Positions 60,216 to 64,000 of a stretch of DNA of 64,000 nt are shown here, one piece after another. Under the pieces are notes generated by a model, which was not told the DNA's origin, made no database searches, and saw nothing but the letters and a program-made list of their open reading frames with translations. Positions within the stretch are counted from its first letter, which is position 1; the number at the start of each line of letters is the position of its first letter. Both the position numbers and the translations under genes were made by a program. The stretch is taken from the NCBI GenBank assembly GCA_029207755.1, contig JARCOQ010000002.1, positions 114,710,375 through 114,774,374 on the forward strand. Reading direction: 5' to 3'. The DNA is from Chamaea fasciata. Its lineage: Eukaryota > Chordata > Aves > Passeriformes > Sylviidae.

Positions 60216-60751
60216 TGAGAATTCCAGCCTTTCCGTGCTGACAGGCACTGAGCCCCAAGCAAACACTGCATTGCACCTGAGGCCGTGGAAAAAGTTTCCA
60301 AAATTGAGTGACAGCTCTGGGATTGTGGCTGTGGGGTTTGGATGGAAGTGTGTGATAGCACAGGGTGGGAAACTTAAAAGTTTAAGGGTTTAGAATATAG
60401 TAATATATATATAAAGCAAGATGGAGATTTTAGGGCAGAGGCTGAGTCCTTTTTCACCTTCTTCTTCATGGGTCTGGGAGTTGTTTTGTAATTGGGAAGA
60501 AAAATCCACATTGCGGGCCAGGGGTGGTTGGTTATTGGATTAAAAATAAAAATAATTTAGGTGTCATCTCTTAATTGGGCAATTTACCCTTAAAAGTCTT
60601 TTGAGAGAGAGAGACAGAGGCCATTTTTCACTTTGCTAGCTAGAAATGCTGTAGAACTCACAGCTTGTGAGACTGCAACATAGATAAGAATAGATAAACA
60701 TCTGAGTCCAAACATGAAATATCTCCCGAGCATTTAATCCCAACTCTGGCA
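60216..60751 (-). mobile_element. LTR family 2, copy 4 (reverse)
   Basis: The 536-bp element begins TGAGAATTCCAGCCTTTCCG and ends CCCAACTCTGGCA, giving TG...CA ends. It is the reverse of 10749-11282 and 22484-23002 across its length. It is diverged, with no target duplication seen. Confidence 0.65.
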
Positions 60752-61879
60752 GAAAAAAAAGATAAAAGCAACAGGTGGGGGGAAGGCACCCAGCAGAGAT
60801 TTGCTGCGGCTGAAGCCTCATCCCATGAGTCAGGAATGGCGCTGGAAGCTGGGAACATCCATGCAATTCATGGATCCCACAGGAATGACCAAACTCCAGC
60901 ACAGCAGGGACACAACCTGGCGCCCTGTGCTCTGGGATGGCCCTGCTGGAGCAGGGAGGTGGCACCAAACCCTTCCCATAATGACCTGGATATGCAAGAC
61001 TGTGAATTAATATCCAAAATTAATTAGTTTTCATATTAATTTTGCCAGCGTGACCCCCCCCCAGTACCCCCAAAGATAGCAGAAAAGGGCAGCAAAGTGA
61101 AAAAGAACTGAATTCAATTTGGAATTGCAAAGCTGATCGAGTGGGAAGGAGAGTCCTGGAATCCTGCTGGATGCCGCCACATCCATCAGTGTAAAGCAAA
61201 ACTCAAGATATCACATCCAGGCTGCACCTGATGCAATAAAGATCCTCCGCTCTGAGGAGGATGATGTAGAAAATGGGATACTTGGAGGTTTAGCAAACAA
61301 AGAGGGACACACAGAATATTAAAACAGGAGAAATCACAGTTAAGCTTGGGAAAAAAAATTGAAAAAAAAAAGAAAAACTCCAGCATGCAGCATCCAGACC
61401 TAGTGATGAAATGATTGATATCACCGGGGTTCTTTCAAGCAAACGTGTGAGCCCAGAGAGAATTTGGGCTGCCAAGGAGGTAAAAGAGGTAAAAGGAGGA
61501 AACCCAATGAAGCGCTGCCAGTTCTTAAAGGTCAAGAGATGTCTGGGTTAAGCACACAGATATGGAAGTGGAGAGAGAAAATAATGAATAATAAAATGTT
61601 ATGACTGAATCACAGTGTAAGAAACACTAGAGGAAAATGGGCTTCTTAATTATTAGAGAATATTCATCTAATAAGTGAACCCTGGCCACTGCATTTAATA
61701 ATTCAGGAATGTTAATTATCTAAATGCATCATTGGAAATGATCTGAACACCTGTCCTCTGAGTGTTGAGAAAAATTAAAAATTCTATGAATAAACTGTTC
61801 TATTCTTTATAGAGAAAAGGTGAAGCCAACACGTGGCAGACATCAGCTGGTGAAGGATGAGAACGAAAACAATCCTGGA

Positions 61880-61955
61880 GAGAGCAGAAAGTCTTACAGA
61901 GATATTCCAGCTGCAACTGGGTGATTCTTGTGGGTCACTTCCAGCTCAGCTGTTC
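61880..61955 (+). mobile_element. CR1 3' end fragment at the edge of the array
   Basis: GAGATATTCCAGCTGCAACT then GGGTGATTCTTGTGGGTCAC and TTCCAGCTCAGC is a sense CR1 3' end. Its tail runs directly into the TTCTA repeats. Confidence 0.6.
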
Positions 61956-62572
61956 TATTCTATTTTCTATTTTATCCTATCCTATCCTATCCTATCCTAT
62001 CCTATCCTATCCTATCCTATCCTATCCTATCCTATCCTATCCTATTCTTTTCTATCTTTTTCTACTTTCTGTTTTCAATATTTTATATTCTATATAGTAT
62101 ATTCCATATACTATATTCTATATCCTATATTGTATATTCTATTCTATTCTATATTCTATTCTCTCCTATTCTATCCTTTTCTATTTTCTATACTTTTTAC
62201 TTTGTATTTTATATTTTATATTTTATTGTATTTTCTATTCTATATTCTATTCTGTTCAATTTTACTATTCTATTCTATTCTATTCTATATTCTATATTCT
62301 ATTTTCTCCTATTCTATCTTATTCTATCCTTTTCTATTTTCTATTTTCTATTTTTTATATTTTATTATATTGTCTATTCTATTTTCTATTCTATTCTATT
62401 CTATTCTATTCTATTCTATATTCTATTTTCTATTCTATTCTATATTCTATATTCTATACTCTATACTCTATACTCTATACTCTATACTCTATACTCTATA
62501 CTCTATACTCTATACTCTATACTCTATACTCTATTCTATTTTATATTCTATATTCTATTTTATTCTAATTTC
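61955..62572. repeat. Compound CTAT-type microsatellite
   Basis: The order is TTCTA/TTTCTA, then about 14 units of CCTAT (61976-62044), degenerate TTCTA/TATTC sequence (62045-62453), about 11 units of the heptamer TCTATAC (62454-62532), and TTCTA again. The Tyr/Ser/Ile/Leu open frames across it are repeat artefacts. Confidence 0.97.
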
Positions 62573-62576
62573 TTGA

Positions 62577-62728
62577 GGATTTCCCATCCCTGGCAATATC
62601 CAAGGCCAGGCTGGGGCTTGGAGCAGCCTGGGACAGTGGAAGGTGTCCCTGCCCATGGCACTGGATGGGCTTCAAGCTCCCTCCAAAAACCTAAACCACT
62701 CCATGATGTTGTGATTCCATGAAATCAG
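62577..62728 (+). mobile_element. CR1 LINE 3' fragment
   Basis: TTTCCCATCCCTGGCAATAT, then GGAGCAGCCTGGGACAGTGG and the tail CATGATGTTGTGATTCCATG, in sense orientation. It directly follows the array. Confidence 0.75.
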
Positions 62729-64000
62729 GGCCCATATCCATGTCCAGGATGTCCATTTCAAGTGCACCCACTGCTTATTTTTTTACCCAAATCCACGTTT
62801 CCCTTCTCAGACTCATCGAAGTTTTTCTGCTCTAACAATTATTTCTCTTTTAATCATTATTTCCCTGCTGCCTGCTCAGCTCACAGAGCTCCCTCCCTGA
62901 ATAGATGGAGCTGAGTAGATTCAGTAAAAACCATAAATGAGGCAGAAATTAAATGGCTTCTTTCAAATCCCAGCCCAGATTTGTCCAAACACCCTCCCAG
63001 AGCTGAAGCACAGTGACCTGGGCATAAGAACACAGAAAATCCAGGCTGCTGTGGGCATAAGGAAGTTCTATTTCTTTCCCAGAGCTCCATTTCTACAAAG
63101 CGTCTGCTCTCCATTCATCCCTTTTCTTTTCTTAGCATAGCCTGCAATACAGTTTGACCTTAAGGCAAGAATAAATAACAGCTTTTTTGTTGTTTCACAG
63201 ATCTGTATTTTCCTACTCTCATGAACAGAATAAATGCCGCCGTAAAGGAGAGGAGTCTTGATGTTTTGGATAAAGAATTTGTGCATTTTGCACGACTTTG
63301 CCAAGCAGGATTCTCCGAGCATTTCTGTGGAATTATGGGTTAGTTTATGGAAGCCAAGGTTGCCCATCCCTAGAGGAGCAACTCCAAAATCCATTTTTGC
63401 TTTCCAATCCATCTTTAATCTCTTTTGACATAAAACAGTCACAGAATCCTGTGGTCGCTCAGTGGAGTGAAAAAAAAAAAAGATCACGAATTTTTTTCCC
63501 CGCACAGCTTCACCTCTCATGCCTTTGTTTTCTCTGAGGTAAAAGCTGCTCTTTTATCTCCCATTTCCAGATTTTGACATTAGAAAATATGTTCTGTTCC
63601 AGGACCGCTTTGTAAATGGGTATTCCCAAAACTTCCCATGTGTTGCTTTAGGAATGGGACACCTCATCTGGTACTACACAAAATAAAAAGGTGGAAAGAG
63701 GCATTAAAATTGGGAGCTCTTTCCACAGCCAGTGCTTTGTGTCTGCTCCACAGGGCAGCTCGGGTGCAAACCCGAATTCCAGCTCTAGGGAGGAGATGGA
63801 AAATGGAAAAGAGAAGGATTTTTAGAGCAGTGAACTCGTGGCCACCTGGTTCCACTTTCCTTCCTGTCCACCTTGTGCCTGCCTGGAGCTCCTGCATCCC
63901 TCTGGAGATAAGGCCACGTGTGATAATCTGTCCCCACGTCCCTGCTGGACTGTTCTGCCCTGGAAAAGCAGATTGAAACAAAAATCCATGTGTGGATAAC

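Noticed and set aside
61857..62722. Open frames of 239 and 264 codons rich in Tyr, Ser, Ile, Leu and Phe
   Set aside because: Pure translation of the CTAT-type microsatellite, with no non-repeat coding support.

Overview
The window is vertebrate genomic DNA, almost certainly from a bird and probably a songbird. Many CR1 LINE 3' fragments, carrying the characteristic 3' sequence that reads CCTTCCAACCCAAACCATTC, and several short TG...CA LTRs make up most of the recognisable repeat content. The genes are intron-rich and use standard GT-AG splice sites. The order-level placement is inference from repeat style.

Two genes are present, both incomplete and arranged tail to tail. On the + strand are the last five coding exons of HLCS (holocarboxylase synthetase, biotin-protein ligase), at 16035-16102, 17159-17319, 20807-20921, 24818-25031 and 26613-26781 (stop). 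Positions 1-16034 appear to be HLCS intron, and the N-terminal half lies to the left of the window. On the - strand are seven coding exons of SIM2 (single-minded 2, a bHLH-PAS transcription factor), read from right to left: 58231-58316, 55376-55575, 52197-52303, 45503-45650, 44249-44417, 43069-43489 and 34403-35100 (stop at 34403-34405). The bHLH and PAS-A exons lie beyond the right edge. All exon junctions keep the reading frame. The same convergent neighbour pair exists on human chromosome 21. The two stop codons are 7.6 kb apart. The space between holds the two 3' UTRs, with facing poly(A) signals near 30.62 kb (+) and 30.73 kb (-).

Layout: 1-2.0 kb, an LTR nested in CR1, an (ATT)n/AT-rich block and more CR1. 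2-16 kb, HLCS intron with CR1 copies (4.1, 7.5-8.2, 12.0, 13.9-14.8 kb), an LTR (10.7-11.3 kb) and an AT minisatellite. 16-26.8 kb, HLCS catalytic exons, with three LTRs and CR1 copies in the introns. 26.8-34.4 kb, convergent 3' UTRs and the intergenic space. 34.4-43.5 kb, SIM2 terminal exons flanking an intron filled by a nested LTR pair, a CR1 palindrome, a (GAAAA)39 array, a G/T tract and an inverted copy of an HLCS-intron LTR. 43.5-58.3 kb, SIM2 exons 5-9 with CR1 copies, a 24-bp minisatellite and an octamer-like motif cluster. 58.3-64 kb, SIM2 intron with an LTR and a long CTAT-type microsatellite.

The two genes are not known to act together. HLCS attaches biotin to carboxylases and histones. 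SIM2 is a midline and neural developmental regulator. No RNA genes, CRISPR arrays or further protein genes were recognised. I found no convincing new biological system. The most interesting features are transposon insertions close to SIM2 and HLCS splice sites, nested insertions with readable target duplications, a possible short SIM2 isoform by read-through of exon 10, and an inverted duplicate shared by the two genes.
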